The position numbers were made by a program, and so were the translations under genes. The notes beneath the pieces are model-generated. The model did no database searches. It was not told the origin of the DNA and saw nothing but the letters and a program-made list of their open reading frames with translations. Below are positions 12,761 to 25,291 of a stretch of DNA of 64,000 bases, piece after piece. Source of the stretch: Misgurnus anguillicaudatus (lineage: Eukaryota > Chordata > Actinopteri > Cypriniformes > Cobitidae); contig NW_027395283.1 in NCBI RefSeq assembly GCF_027580225.2, positions 6,638,501-6,702,500 on the forward strand, in the 5' to 3' direction. The number at the start of each line of letters is the position of its first letter. Position 1 is the first letter of the stretch.

Positions 12761-13995
12761 TACTGAAGTGTGCGAAAATACATTTTTCATATAAATATTA
12801 TTTTTTGTTTTGCACATATAATAAATAGCAAGGGATTAATTATGCACACAACCAAAGAAAATGCTGTGAATGGACTCATTTTTTAGAGTAGGACCTAAGA
12901 GAAAAGATGGTGTATCATTTGTGGCTATATGTGCTATCTGAGGCAGTCCACACCCAAGTTTCCCATATGTTTACAAAAGACAATTTTTTACCTCATTATT
13001 CATTCGACGATTGTAGGATATTTGATAACAATAGGACAAAAATAACGCTGCAGTTTTATTCCTGAGAATGAGGGCTTTCATTTGATATAAGACTTGCCCA
13101 TGTTTGTCATACTTGAAAAATATGAAATATGTGAATATTAAATGATATTCAAAAATATTGGGGGGGGGTGATAGTGTAAATTAAGTGTAACTAACTTTCT
13201 TACAGTAAAACATATCTCAAAGTGATGCATATCTGCAGAAAGTAGAGAGTCTAAGCTTTCAAACAGTATCTCATATGTGGTACTGGGTCCATGACAGACC
13301 ATTAAAAATGAAAGGAATATTTTATATTAAGTCAAAATAAGATAATTCTGGACCCGGTACAGGGTCCACAGAGTCAAACAAGTTTTAATAAGCCTGCCAA
13401 CCAGGGCGTCTAGACCCCTTTTACTGTTGCACGTGCCCCAGTGTAAATCTGTTGTACCCAGTGTCCTATGTTGTGCTCCAAGTTTAAGTTTTTACTTTAT
13501 TTGCCAGTATATTCATTTACATTGCTAATCGCTGCAAAAAAAATGAGCTATATGAAATTAATTCACGCTTGTAAACGCGTTGCAGTCACACATTAACGGA
13601 AAAGACAAAGTGGCGCGAGCACACAGAAATTAATGCCCGCAAGTGGAGCGTCTGTGTTTACTTTTTGTAGCACTCAGCCGCCGCTCACTCAGAAGAGCAT
13701 GCGAGAAAACATGACAAAACAAAAGTAAGTTTTTAAAAATAATATCAATCTTATTCTTACTCGATTGTTTCTGGCTCCTGTCGATGTACATCAGATTTTT
13801 GTGCAGAGCAGAAAGTATAGATGATGAGGGAGGTAAAACGAACTATATGCTCAGCCAGTCAAAACCAAGTATAGAGGTTTGCATTATTGCTGAGAAAATC
13901 AACACATGTTTGTGTACTCTTCTGTATTGTCAGATATGAAATTACTGTTTAGTTCACTAGATCTACTTTCAGGACACTACATAAACAGTTGGCAT

Positions 13996-14117
13996 CACTT
14001 CTGAAAAAAAAACAGTATACCAGCTAGACCAGCATGTTGTGTTTTGGTGACCACCAGCTAAACCAGCACCAAACCAGCATGGGAATTATGTTTGTCTATG
14101 CTGTTTTTTTCAGCAGG
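13996..14117. repeat. Small inverted-repeat element
   Basis: The ends ACTTCTGAAAAAAAAACAG and CTGTTTTTTTCAGCAGG are imperfect inverted repeats around CCAGC-rich text. This is a short MITE-like repeat common in cyprinid DNA. Confidence 0.5.
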
Positions 14118-14693
14118 ATTAGACACTATGCAGATAATATACACAAAACAATCATGCACATATGTTTTTATTGTAGTAGCAGTTAAGTAATGTTATTGTA
14201 AATTTGTGTAAAAGACTCATTATCATCAGTACTGTAGAATGCAAATCTGCTAACATGCCATTTATGCCTATGAACATATTAATAGTGTTCATGTTAGGTA
14301 TGTTAAAGAAAAAGTAGTGTGAGGTCTGTGCCCCAGTACAGCTTCATGTCAATGGGCCTGCTGCAAGGATATAACATGCTATTTGTTGATTCTTATTATT
14401 TATAATGTCCCACCATGTATTTAAGACACATGCCATAGGCCAATACAATTTTCAATTATGTTTAAGTTTTGTTTAAGAGGCATATTTTTTGGGATTGCCT
14501 TTTCATTACAAGAGTTTTTCATAGCTTACTTGTATGTTGAAAAACTAGATATGGTGGCGAGTGGGAACTATGTGCTTAGTAATTAGTTGTGATAAGTGAT
14601 CATGTGAACTCAATCACTACTGATCAGCAAATGTGCCTGACCTCGCGCCGCGCGGTTGCTACTCAAAAAAAATTTCCAAGGTTGGCAGGTCTG

Positions 14694-15387
14694 TGACATT
14701 ATATCAAATATTATACTTCAACCCCAAGTGAAGTTCAAAGTTTGAGGACTTGACATAAAGTACACGATCATCATTTAAACAGACTCCAAACTCATTTTAT
14801 CAGAGGAGTGCTGGGCTTAATGTTGCGGGGCTGCGGTGGTGGATTTTTGACAACATCCCAATAATACACAGCCCAAACAAACAACACTCACTTACAGACT
14901 ACCATGCAAATGAATGAGGACTAGTTATGCGTGAACACTAAGAGCTTATGATTACGTAAAAGTTTAAAACTTCTAAAATAGTTAACTGCTGCACAGTTAC
15001 TGATAGAATAGACCAATGCCATGCCATGGTTTCAGGAAAGATTTGGTTGTGTTATATTTACCTTCCGTGCGGTCGAAAGAGCTGTCCGGTGGTGGCCCGT
15101 CTGCCACGTGTCAGCTTTTCGGCCGCTTTTCTCGTACTGCAATGGGGAAAGAGTCAGGTTCAGTTCAACAGCCTTGAACACGAAGTGCTGTGAAATTGCT
15201 GATCTCCGGGAAGCACAGAGAGGATTCTAGCGATTTGGAACACGCAGACGCAATACGGTGGTCAGTGCAGAAAGTCCTTAACAAATCTGGAACACGCATA
15301 TAAAGGCCTCTTGAAGTTTAGGTTTGCTCTCCTGAGCTTCACCTTGTTGCAGACGTAGGTTATTGCCTTTCTGAACGTGAAGCTCCA
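14694..15387. other. NLR intron 1, no feature recognised
   Basis: Non-coding sequence; the short open frames, including the one at 15021-15230, have no recognisable family features. Confidence 0.4.
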
Positions 15388-16386
15388 AACATAAGCCCTT
15401 TTCACACACAAATTCCGTAAAATACACGGCATATGAATCCTGGATTTTTCCGGAATAGTTGATTTTTTTTCATTCACACTGCCAAGTTTATCCGGCATGT
15501 GATGGTCCCGGAAAGACACGTGACCTATTGAAAGTCCCGCCCTCTCTTCTACGCAGCGTCTGAAGTTTGCATATTATATATTATTTCTCCCTCCAAGAAC
15601 CACTCGCGTGCACTTTTGTTTATGATAAGATTATAAAGGAACGCGTGACGCACCGTTCTAATGCTGGTGAATGATCTCAGCTTCAGAGTGGATATTTGAC
15701 GAGTTCCCTCAACTTCCCTGAGCTCTGCTTTAATACAGTTTTCAGACATTTCTCATCGTGATTGTTTATATGCATTTAAAACCCGCATTTTGAGGAGCTG
15801 AACGACTTGTTGGGATGACGCGCGGGTATTTTCGTTTATTAAAGCTCAAATGTGACGCGATATTGTTTTATGCTGCTGAATGATCTCCGTTTCAACGCAG
15901 TAAGTAATGAGCTAACTTACCTGATATCTGCTTTAGTCCAGTTTGCTGACATTTCTCGTTGTGAATGTTGTAAATCCCTCATTTTAAAGAGTTGAAACAA
16001 CTTCATGTTGCCATGACACGCGCGTCCTAACTACGGCACGTGCGTCATTGTTTATGCGTCTCATTTATCATTTCCTGATTACTGCGTCAATCTAGTTTGC
16101 AACATTTCTCGTGATGAAGGTTTATATGCATGTTATCTCGTTGTAAGGAGCTGAACCATAACTTGTGTTGTGATGATGACGCACGCGTCCTCACTTCGAC
16201 ACGCCCATTACGGCATTCTTGCGGGTTCTTGTTCACACAGAGGGTTACCCGCGTATCTTACTAGGTCCTCTTTCCGGCAATGATCCCAGAAGATTAACGG
16301 AACGAGTTTTTGTTCACACAGACGCTTGTCTGGCAATTTTATGGGTATTTTCTGGGACCAGAGGTCTGTGTGAATGAGGTTATAGT
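15388..16386. repeat. TIR-like element with ~200-bp internal repeats
   Basis: The left end ATAAGCCCTTTTCACACA and the right end, reverse-complemented, ATAACCTCATTCACACAGA are loosely matching termini. Inside, three imperfect units recur near 15725, 15931 and 16080, each with GCTTTA/ACTGCGT, an AGTTT.C.ACATTTCTC block, GAGCTGAA and a CG-rich ATGACGC.CGCG stretch. No protein. Confidence 0.5.
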
Positions 16387-16854
16387 GTGATCTGCTCAGT
16401 CTCTGGACGCACGGGCCAGAGACTCAGAACTTGTGGTCGATTTGATTCAGTCTCTGTTGTTGAACTCAGAGCTGTAAAGTCTCAAAGAAAGATTCACAAA
16501 CTTGGTTGGTTTTTCTATGATCTGTTATTGTCTCTCTCAGCAGGAGACAAGTCGTCGGGTGCTTTGTTACAACTCAGGGCTTGAAGTTTTGGGTATACTC
16601 TGTTAATGTCTCTCTTTTCAGCGGTGAGACTCAGAGCTTTGAGGTGTTTGTTGTGTCCTGTTTCAGTCTCTTGCACGCAGCTGGGAGACTCAGAACAAGG
16701 AATGTCTGGAAAAAAGGAACTTTTATAACTTTAGATAAGGAGGAGTTTGCATTTTGGCGCTTTCCTGATGCAGAACTGTGATTGGCCGTTGTTGTCAGAG
16801 GAAGTCCACAGAAGGTGGTCCACCTCTCTTCACTGTGAGGAACTGATGTGCATT
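16387..16854. other. Degenerate CAGTCTCT/GAGACTCAGA repeats
   Basis: Short blocks of CAGTCTCT...GAGACTCAGA recur near 16398, 16450, 16530, 16610 and 16670. Open frames at 16387 and 16581 cross these repeats and are not treated as genes. Confidence 0.4.
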
Positions 16855-17407
16855 CAGGGCTTGACATTAACTTTTTTGCCCACCAGCCAAAGTGGCTAGT
16901 TGTTTTTCAAAGTTAATAGCCACTCAGCATTTTCACTGGCCACAATTTTATTGCTGGTAAAATAAATTTTATATGATTAAACTTGACTTTGGCATTCTAA
17001 AATGACTTTAATTCGAGCAAATTAACTTGGTTTAGCTAAATTAGATGCAGATTGAATTTCAAATGCAGTCTGACCACCCAAATTAAGACAACACTTATTA
17101 GCTGGTATATAGCAGGTATATCAGTATAGATCATATCATATATTTAGGTGCATGAAAAACAGTCTAGTAAGGCATAAATAGATTAACTTTGAATGAATAT
17201 ATTAAAAGTGGAGCAGGGGTGTAGAAGATTAACTAAAAAGATAAACACAAAACCCATCGACAACCACTTTAAATATTTATTAACAACAGCAGTCAAGAAA
17301 TGTACATGAATTTTACTTTCAACTTGTTTATGCAGATTGTATTTAATAATCTTGATCATGGTTTCTGTTAAAAGTTATTTAAGATTTTTAATGACAAATG
17401 TCGAGAG

Positions 17408-19770
17408 CAGGCACGTGCACACATAGACATCAAAGGGGGCTTGAGCACCTGCCCTTTTAATTCCTGGAGAGAAAGTGCCCTTTTTTTCTCGGGTGCTTTT
17501 TTTAAAAATAATATGATCTTTATTCATAAAACAACTGATGTCTGTCTTTTTCTTGTGTTTTTAACTTATTACTTACTTAATTTAATATGAATTCATTCAG
17601 GAAACATTTAAGTGAGATTTAAACTCATAAAAAGAAAAATAGCGCTTTTTGTGGTACACAAACGGTTAACAGATGAGTCCCGCCTCCAAAACTCACATCG
17701 CTAATATGATTGGCTTTATCTTTCTTAAGTCCCGCCTCTCTAAGCTACTTCGCTTTATGATTGGTTGGTCTTTACTGGTGTATTGTAGGCTGCATTCGTG
17801 CTTGTAAGAAGCGCCAAAACTCTGACAGTCCGAATGAGACGCGATATGCAGGCAGGTTACCGGTAAGTGACTGAGGAAGAAAATATTCTTATATTAACAG
17901 TTTTATGCACAAAAATGGGACACGTTGTTACACATAACGATTCAGGGACATTGTTTTCCATGGCAATCCCATATTAACCTGAAGAGTTGCAAACTTGTAA
18001 CCGTATAGTCGTGTATGTAGTTTAACAGACTGCTCATAAAATAATAAAGCACAAACAATAAAATAATTGCAGAATTGCAAAAAAACTGCAGTAGTAAGCT
18101 TTTTTGTTTGCGTTTTCTGTAATGGCTGTTAAATAAGTATAATGTGTTATACTGGAGTGCTGGAGTAGATTGGGGAGAAATCTGATGGTTCAGTATTTTA
18201 CTTGCCCAGTCAGAATTTTCACTGATGTCACAAAAAAGTAAAATATAAAATACAAATAAAATAGGCCTAATCTATATTTGTTGTTTCTGACATGTGTAAC
18301 CCTAATAAATATGAAACCTAAGATTAAAGGTGCCATAGGAGGTGTTGCCATAATATGTTAAATTGTTCTTTGATAATTCCATAGAAGGTATGGGGCTTTA
18401 TGAAGTGCAAAAATTATCCAGAAACGTTTTTACATGTCCATTTACAACCCTAGAATTTGTCATTTGAATGAAATTGTCTATTTTTGCCCTATTTGAAAGG
18501 GTCATGAATAATAATGTTGAGCTCTGCTCTGATTGGCTCTGCTCTGAGGCTCATGCCAGAAGCTCACATTAGTAAACAGACCTTATGGGGTGGTTTCCCG
18601 GACAGGGATTAGCTTAAACCAGGACTAGACCTTAGTTTAATTAGGAAATATAACTAGTTTTAACAAACATGCCTTACTAAAAACATTACTTGTGTGCATT
18701 TTGAGGCAAAACAAAGGGCACTGATGTATTTTTAGATATGCCAGGTCAAGTTGTTTTCAGTTTGGACAGCTCTTACATTTATTTTAGTCTAGGACTAGTC
18801 TAATCCCTGTACGGGAAACCGCCCCAAAATGTTGAGCCCTTATCAGACGAAAATACAGATTTTGAGTAACAACTAATTGTTAACTAATAGAACTTCAGCT
18901 AAACGTTAGCATATAGCATTTATTGGCATGTAGCGCTAACTCAGAAGTCACAACTTTGTTTTTAGCATTTAAACAAATTTGTAAATTAATGTGTAATGTA
19001 ATGTTGGGGCGTACACCTCGACTTACATCAAGAGTCTGTCCCCCTAAAATTAGAAATCTAAATTGGTGAATTTAGAAGAAATCTATACAGATGCAAACAG
19101 ATGGAGGATCCACCAAAATTTAGTAAATCTGAGTAACTGCATCTGGTAAATAATAAATAAAACTGAGTAGAAATAAGTTAACATGAAACATTCAAAATTA
19201 TTTTTAAGTTGCTGTATTTTGTTAATCGTTTTTGCAGTGAATTTTTTTCAGTAAAGTTAACAAAATAGCAGCAACAGCCCTCTTCAGTTTAGAGTGCATA
19301 TTTATGTTGATTTTAAAGTGTTGTGTATTCTGATAACACCAAAATAATTAAAATGATGTAGTGCCTTGTGCAAAAAAAAAAAAAAATTAGTAAAACAAGC
19401 CCCTCTGCTTGATGCAGTTATTTAGGTTATTCTAAATATTTACTTGAAACAAGTAGCATAGAAAATGTTTTCAAAACATGCACATTGTGTAATGCTTCCT
19501 TTGCTGCTCTATAAACCTAGCATACTAAGGAGACCATGTTTTTTGTGTGAACTGATTATTTTGTAGACATCTTTTGAAAATGAAACAATTGCGTGAGTTT
19601 GAGGAAGATAAAATGAATTAACTTTTTAAATAATTTTTTTTAAAAAGGAAGTCAGAGTTGCATTAATATATATACTTTTTTGTTAAAAAAAGAAAAAAAT
19701 ACATAATTATGAGAAGTGCCCTTTATTTCACTTGAGCCCCTGCCCCTCAAAATGTCTGTGCACGTCCCTG
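17408..19770. mobile_element. Nested hAT element with 8-bp TSD (GTCGAGAG)
   Basis: Termini CAGGCACGTGCACA and, reverse-complemented, CAGGGACGTGCACAGACA. The eight bases GTCGAGAG flank it exactly (17400-17407 and 19771-19778). The sister host element at 20862-21606 lacks this insert, giving a paralogous empty site. No transposase ORF; a Harbinger-like MITE is nested at 18587. Confidence 0.92.
18587..18825. mobile_element. MITE, GGGGTGGTTTCCC family, copy 1
   Basis: 239 bp bounded by GGGGTGGTTTCCCGGACAGG and the inverted end CCCTGTACGGGAAACCGCCCC (one base shorter shown). Two further copies, 30226-30464 and 31380-31617, share its whole length. Non-coding. Confidence 0.85.
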
Positions 19771-20301
19771 GTCGAGAGGGCATATATTGTTGCCCAAGTA
19801 GCCTACATTAAAATGATGCATGAACCTCTCAGCTGGCGGGTTTCCTTTGATTTCGTGTGCATTCAGGTAGGCTATGCGCTGAATTTCTCAATGTGCACGC
19901 AATTTATATCTCTTCAATAACTTCCATGCAATTGTTTTATCTTTCCTGAAGTGTGTATGCACTCATACTGCGTCCTCTTGTGCATTCGCAAATCCATCAG
20001 CTCTCGCGCGCTCTCTGGAAGGTGGCGCTTTGGTCCGCAACACTCCGCTGATCGCGCGGGTCTCAACAAACGGCCTCTGAGCGTTGCGCTCGGTGCAGGG
20101 AGTGCTCATAGGAGTTGTAGTTTCCCAGTGTCGAATTGCGCATTGGTTATCATTTTGCATAACTTTTAAGAAAACTACAATAAAAAAATTATATTCAACC
20201 AGCCAAAGTGGCTAGTGGGATTGGCTGTCTTACCCGCCACAGCCGAAATCTACCCGCATTTGGCGGGTTGGCGGGTGTTAATGTCAAGCCCTGTGTGCAT
20301 T

Positions 20302-20545
20302 GCATAAAGTACAGAGTTTAACATTTGCATCTGGTGGAATGTAGACGGCTGTCACAGTTACTACAGTTAACTCTCTTGGTAGGTAGAAAGGTCTGCATAA
20401 CACTGACAGAGACTCCAGATCACGGGAACAGTGACTGTCAATAACGCGGCTCTGCTCGCACCAATTTTCATTTACGTAAACACACAGCCCTCCGCCTCTT
20501 TCACCGGCGGAACCCGCTTAATCTCCTTATCTCTTATCTGTTTAC
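20302..20545. other. Short non-coding gap
   Basis: Unassigned sequence between the hAT target duplication and the microsatellite. Nothing recognised. Confidence 0.4.
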
Positions 20546-20564
20546 ATGTGTGTGTGTGTGTGTG

Positions 20565-20595
<31 letters not shown>
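20546..20595. repeat. (TG)n(TA)n microsatellite
   Basis: About ten TG repeats followed by a TA run, about 50 bases. Confidence 0.95.
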
Positions 20596-20861
20596 CCCAA
20601 GGGTTTCTTCCTACTAGGACTTTTTTTATTTCCCCGGCTAAAAAGCCTGGGGTTTTTTTCTCCTAGGGGTTTTTTAACGCTCGCTTATAATGTTGAGTCA
20701 TAGCCGCAGCAAATTTAACTGCTTATGCTATCATGTATTATGTTGGGCTATCTGTCGTTTTTCTGTGCTTTTCACTGTTTCTATTAATGTAAAGCTGCTT
20801 TGAAACAATTAACTATTGTGAAAAGCGCTATATAAATCAAATTGAATTGAATTGAATTGAA
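20596..20861 (+). mobile_element. L2-type LINE/SINE 3' end
   Basis: The block includes TAAAGCTGCTTTGAAACAAT and AAAAGCGCTATATAAAT, followed by a short tandem tail of ATTGA units. This is the conserved 3' end of L2-type LINEs and the SINEs that borrow their tail. The 5' part (CCCGGCTAAAAAGCCTGGGG) forms a short stem. No coding sequence. Confidence 0.7.
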
Positions 20862-21606
20862 CTTCGGGAGAGGTATAAAACAATTGCATGGAAGTGATTG
20901 AAGAGATTTAAAGTGAGTGCACACTATCTGGGCAAGAGTGGAGAAAAATTCATAGCGCATACCTGAATGCAAACGTCCCAGTTTTGTCCGAAATCAAAGG
21001 AAACCCGCAAGCAGAGAGGTTTGCACATCATTTTAATGAAGGAGGCTACTTTGTGCAACAATAATGCTCCTTGTGACATTTGTCAGTAAAAGTCTTAAAT
21101 CACTTTTAACAGAAACCCTGATCAAACTTATTAAATACAATCTGCATAAACAAGTTGGATGTAAAATTCATGTACATTTCTTGACAGTATTTACTGCTGT
21201 TGTTAATAAATATGTAAAGTGTTTGTCGAGGGTATTTGTGTTTATCTTTTCAGGTAATCTTCTACACCCCAACACCACTTTTAATATATTTATTAGAAGT
21301 TAATCTATTTATGCCTTACTAGCATGTTTTTCATGCACCTAAATATATGATATGATCTATACTGATATACCTGATACTGTACCAGCTAATACTGTAAATG
21401 TTGTCTTAATTTGGGGGGTCAGACTGCGTCTAATCTAGCTAAATCAGGTAAATTTGCTCGAATTAAAGTCATTTTAAGATAAAAAAGTCAGCTTTAATCA
21501 TATAAAATGTATTTTACCAGCAACAAAATTGTGGCCAGTGGCTAGTAACTTTGGAAAACAATAAGACACTTTGGCTGGTGAGCAAAAAAGTTTATGTCAA
21601 GCCCTG
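20862..21606 (-). mobile_element. Truncated inverted copy of the 16855 hAT
   Basis: Aligned as reverse complement to the two outer parts of the 16855-20293 element, reading from ACAATTGCATGGAAG inward to the terminal GTCAAGCCCTG at 21606. It runs straight across the position where the other copy has the 17408-19770 insert. One terminus is missing; the inner edge abuts the L2 tail. Confidence 0.85.
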
Positions 21607-21629
21607 CAAATACCATATAATGACTTTTT

Positions 21630-22440
21630 TAGTGGTCAACTGATATGTTTTTTTATGGCCAGTGCCGATATTTAAAAGATATCATTATAGTAACTGTGAA
21701 ACATACAAACAATTAGTGAAACTAAATAAACATTGATTTTGCGTTTTTATATTCACTTAATTAATAAAAAAATCATAATGAGGTAAAAATTTTAATGAGG
21801 ATTAATAATTACTGCTTCCAGATTAAGCTAACATGTCAAATTAATGTCAAAAACAGTATTTAATTCCTTAATATTAAAGGATTACTCCATTTTCTTAAAA
21901 TATCCAGATAATTTACTCACCACCATGTCATCCAAAATGTTGATATCTTTCTTTGTTCAGTCAAGAAGAAATTATGTTTTTTTGAGAATAACATTCCAGG
22001 ATTTTTCTCATTTTAATGGACTTTAATGGACCCCAACACTTAACCGATTTAAAAGGATAGTTAACCCAAAAATGAAAATTCTGTCATCATTTTCTTACTC
22101 TCATGAGTAAATTATCTGGATATTTTAATAAATGGACGAATCCTTTAACAAATAAATTATTTTACTCGGTCTTCGTGTAGCACAGGGCTGCTGCGTGAGT
22201 GATTTAAAAGCATATGAAGCAGTTTGCTCTAGCGGTGCTTTGGTGTTGTGCACCAATCGGTCTGTGGGTTGCTGCATGAGCTCGAGTGTATTTATCTTGG
22301 GACACAATGCTGATGCGCTAATGTGACCCAACCAGATAATCTATTGGCCAAACAGAAAGATTTTTTGGTTGAGGCCGATAATAAAAAGCTGCCAAATATC
22401 GTCTGAAAATCTGCCTCTGCAATATATCGGTCGACCACTA
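21630..22440. mobile_element. hAT-like MITE, TAGTGGTC termini
   Basis: Begins TAGTGGTCAACTGATAT and ends ATATCGGTCGACCACTA, near-exact inverted repeats. The TTAA-type element at 21874 is nested inside. Flanking octamers do not match, so target duplication is unconfirmed. Confidence 0.7.
21874..22148. mobile_element. TTAA-flanked MITE with long TIRs
   Basis: TTAA at both ends; TTAAAGGATTACTCCATTT at the left, and AAATGGACGAATCCTTTAA at the right. Subterminal TAAAATATCCAGATAATTT is inverted at the other end. Resembles Kolobok/piggyBac MITEs. A further common repeat (GGATAGTTAACCCAAAAATG) sits inside at about 22055. Confidence 0.8.
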
Positions 22441-22453
22441 GATTTGATACATC

Positions 22454-23780
22454 CAAGGCTGCCTTAATGCACGGGCTTACCTGGGCTGAAGCCCAGGGGC
22501 CTCCCAAGTTCAGGGGCCTCCCATGTTCACGTGCATGATGAGCTGAAAAGGTCATATTGTTTTGTAACTTGTCAGGTTTTCTGTCAATCACTCTAATTGC
22601 ACGTTACATGGCTGCTGATTGGTCTGTGGTAACTTACCATGAAATAAAATGTCAGACGTAACAGATTTTTCTATTCTGTGTAATGTAATTAAGTGCGCGT
22701 TGTCAACTTGACATTCCTGCACGTTAGACTGAGTGTGACAGAGAAACTGGAAATAATCCACCAACAAATGAAAGAGTAATTTCTGAAATATCATAATAAG
22801 GACTAGTGAGGTGCAGGTCTCTCTCTTTCGCGCGCGTGCTCGCTCTCTCTGTGCTCATGCAGCTGTCTGAGTCTTTGGCATGCAGAAGTCATCCAACCGT
22901 GCGCAAGAAACTGTGCCGCCAAATAAAGAAAAGAGTTCCCGCACATAATGCTGTTAGTTGTTATAAAGTTTACGTTTACTCGCGTTTATATCAGTGACGC
23001 GTGCGCAGCTGGAGCGATGTAGTTTGACGCGACGTTAGCTCACAGAACACACATCTGTTCGTTTAGAAAGATGAGAAAGAGACGCAACGGTAAAGGTGTA
23101 AGTCTTAAGTAAAGAGCGACAAGACCATCTCAAATGATCATCCCCTGATAGCACCATTCATATTTATAATCTCATTATCTAAAGATCTTATATACAGGTA
23201 TGTTCCCTGGCTGTCTTGTGCATATTCATACTTGGTCATTTTACATGCTTATCTATGCATAAATACTAATACAATGCATACTATATCTTTAATAGCCTAC
23301 AAAATAATTAACTGATTTAAAAACTAGATTCTGTCTATAAAGACTTATCTTTTGTTATCATTAATACATTTTCACTTTAAAGCTAACTTTAACTTATTAT
23401 ATTTTTAAAACTGTGGTGAGCATTTAGTTAGTGAGTGGCAATTTTCTGCAAATTTGTATATTCCAAAAACTATATAAACATTAAGCTTATAAACATATAA
23501 ACTTTTATTATCACCACAAGTTGCTGTGTGTGGTTGTTAAATAAAGTGTCTTGTGTTTATGCTCAAGTGGACTCAGTGATATTAATAACAATATTATGGT
23601 GTTTTCTGGGTCAAAGAGGGAAAACTCACTGTTGTATGTCTCGAAAGAAACTAATGCATTTTTTGATGTAGATTACCTAGATATTACACTTTTTTTTTAA
23701 ATGAGACTTTAAATCGAGGGGAAGGGGGGCCTACAAAACCTCTTAGCCCCGCGGCCTCACATTAGGTTAAGGCGGCCCTG
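22454..23780. mobile_element. hAT element, non-coding, 1.3 kb
   Basis: Termini CAAGGCTGCCTTAA and TTAAGGCGGCCCTG are inverted repeats. Flanks GATACATC and GATACATT agree at seven of eight bases, fitting a slightly mutated hAT target duplication. Repeated GGGGCCTCCCA blocks lie near the left end. No transposase. Confidence 0.75.
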
Positions 23781-23788
23781 GATACATT

Positions 23789-24089
23789 ATTTGCTTTTTT
23801 CTAAACAAGACAAATGTCATTTGCATTAACAAAATAAATTAGGCTATATAACAGGAAGCTAACAAATCTCTCATGATGTGGTGATGTGGCAGAGTAGCAA
23901 ATCTAAATAACACGCGAGCCGGTGGACAAAAACAAACAACCTGGCGTAAAACTCTAAATACTTCAATTAGTCTGCGATCTTTATTGACAAAACAATCAGA
24001 AATACATACAAATTAATTTTCATGTGTATTTTAGATTAAAGTCTGTAAAAGACAGTACAGGTGAACTGAAAAAGCCTTGTGGTGGCACA
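23789..24089. other. NLR intron 1, no feature recognised
   Basis: Non-coding AT-rich text between two elements. Confidence 0.4.
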
Positions 24090-24521
24090 TTAACCCTTTC
24101 CCCGCCAGTCTTTTATAAAGTTGCCAGCCAGCACCAACATTTTCTATAATTTTCACAAGTTTCATGCCTTTCAGAAAATGTTCTTAAAGACCCTCTGCTT
24201 TAAAAAAAACAGTTTCATCCTACCTTCATCAGTTCTCTTTTTATCATCTCTCAAATATGGGTGGGTTTTCGTCAAAAATACCAAATTTTAAGTAAAAAGC
24301 TGAGATAATTGCATTTTTGAATTTCAGAACGATGATCAAAACACGTGCTGTGTCTGAACTGTTTAGGGGGAGGGGTTGCTTCCTGGTTGCAAAAGTTTGG
24401 GTAGGAGCGCCATATGGTGGATAATGGCGGTATTGCGGATTGCCGGAAAAACTCATAATTGGCAGGGAAGCAATTTCTCTTAATTGACGAGTTACCATGT
24501 CAATGGCGGCGAAAGAGTTAA
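24090..24521. mobile_element. TTAA-type (piggyBac-like) MITE
   Basis: TTAACCCTTTCCCCGCC at the left and GGCGGCGAAAGAGTTAA at the right are inverted repeats ending in the TTAA target. Non-coding, 432 bp. Confidence 0.8.
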
Positions 24522-24697
24522 AACAAACATTCAAATAGCATTTCTATTCAAATTATTATTGCAGATTAAATATTTAACCATTCGTGCACATCCATAATTC
24601 ACAGCAGTGTAAAAACTGTAAAGGTAATAAAGTTACATGAAAATTCCACTAATAATAAAGTGTAAAGTGATTCTTCATTTTCATTTTTGCCATTCAG

Positions 24698-24790
24698 ACG
24701 AATAACAGAATCTGACTGTCAGAGGAGGAAGATTGAACAATCTGAGAATCAACCACAAGACTTCAATGAAAACATGAGTCCTCATTTCAG
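24698..24790 (+). CDS. NLR gene exon: second short N-terminal exon
   Basis: The exon lies between the acceptor TTTTTGCCATTCAG|AC and the donor CATTTCAG|GTGAAT. It is 93 nt, phase 2 at both ends, encoding RITESDCQRRKIEQSENQ followed by PQDFNENMSPHF. Joined upstream, the split codon forms Arg; joined downstream to 27792 it forms Ser. Its position directly before the FISNA-NACHT exon, with matching phase, fits the linker exon of fish NLR genes. I recognise it by context more than by motif. A DIRS element begins only 17 bases after its donor and fills the following intron. Confidence 0.7.
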
Positions 24791-25291
24791 GTGAATTATA
24801 GGATTTGGTTCCCTTTCAGTCGGTCACTACGACGTCACGTCGTGACCGACGAATTGGGAACCGCTTCGCGGGTGACCTATCTGCTTCGAGAAACCTTTAA
24901 AACGCCAATGAACTTGGCATGCAGATAATTGCCGCCCCGCCGCACAGGTATTTAATGAGCGGCAGGTGCAGTTATCAAATCAGCTTTTTAGCTTCGAAAG
25001 CTGGCAGACTGACTGCTCACGAGAAGCTACTCTCTGCTCTTTGGAGAACTCTGCGTGTTCGATTTGGTTGGGCAAAGGCATTTCAGCGGAGGCTCGCGGG
25101 TGTTCCACCTCTCTTTTAAATTTTTTGACTTTTTCTCACTCTTAGTTGAGTGTGTGCGTAGCCGTTCCCCTGTGTGCTTCATCAACATCAGCACATTAAA
25201 AGAGTGTTTCCTCTAAAAGAGTATTGCGGTGTTCTGCATCTTTTTAAAGACAGCATTTCACTTGCACTGAGACGGGAGCGTCTTTTTAAAG

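Larger units (their letters stand above)
11360..14693. mobile_element. hAT-like element, non-coding, 3.3 kb
   Basis: Termini CAGACCTGCCAACCTT and AAGGTTGGCAGGTCTG are exact 16-bp inverted repeats beginning with CAG, as in hAT elements. No transposase is readable; the short ORFs (for example at 11628) have no family features. The interior holds diverged internal repeats (near 12130-12760), a small CAGCA-ended MITE (13996-14117), and the relic end of a TTAA-type MITE near 11960-11980. I could not confirm an 8-bp target duplication, so the boundary rests on the TIRs alone. Confidence 0.65.
16855..20293. mobile_element. hAT element with 8-bp TSD (TGTGCATT)
   Basis: Starts CAGGGCTTGACATTAAC at 16855 and ends with its exact reverse complement at 20293. 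The same eight bases TGTGCATT lie on both sides (16847-16854 and 20294-20301), the hAT hallmark. The subterminal CCAGCCAAAGTGGCTAG occurs near both ends. It is filled by a second hAT at 17408-19770. A truncated sister copy lies inverted at 20862-21606. No transposase readable. Confidence 0.92.

Noticed and set aside
11352..14701. 8-bp target duplication for the CAGACCTGCC hAT
   Set aside because: The flanking octamers AATGTTAT and TGACATTA do not match; the element is supported by its TIRs only.
20431..20703. Open frame of 90 codons
   Set aside because: It crosses a TG/TA microsatellite and an L2-type tail; the openness is due to simple sequence.
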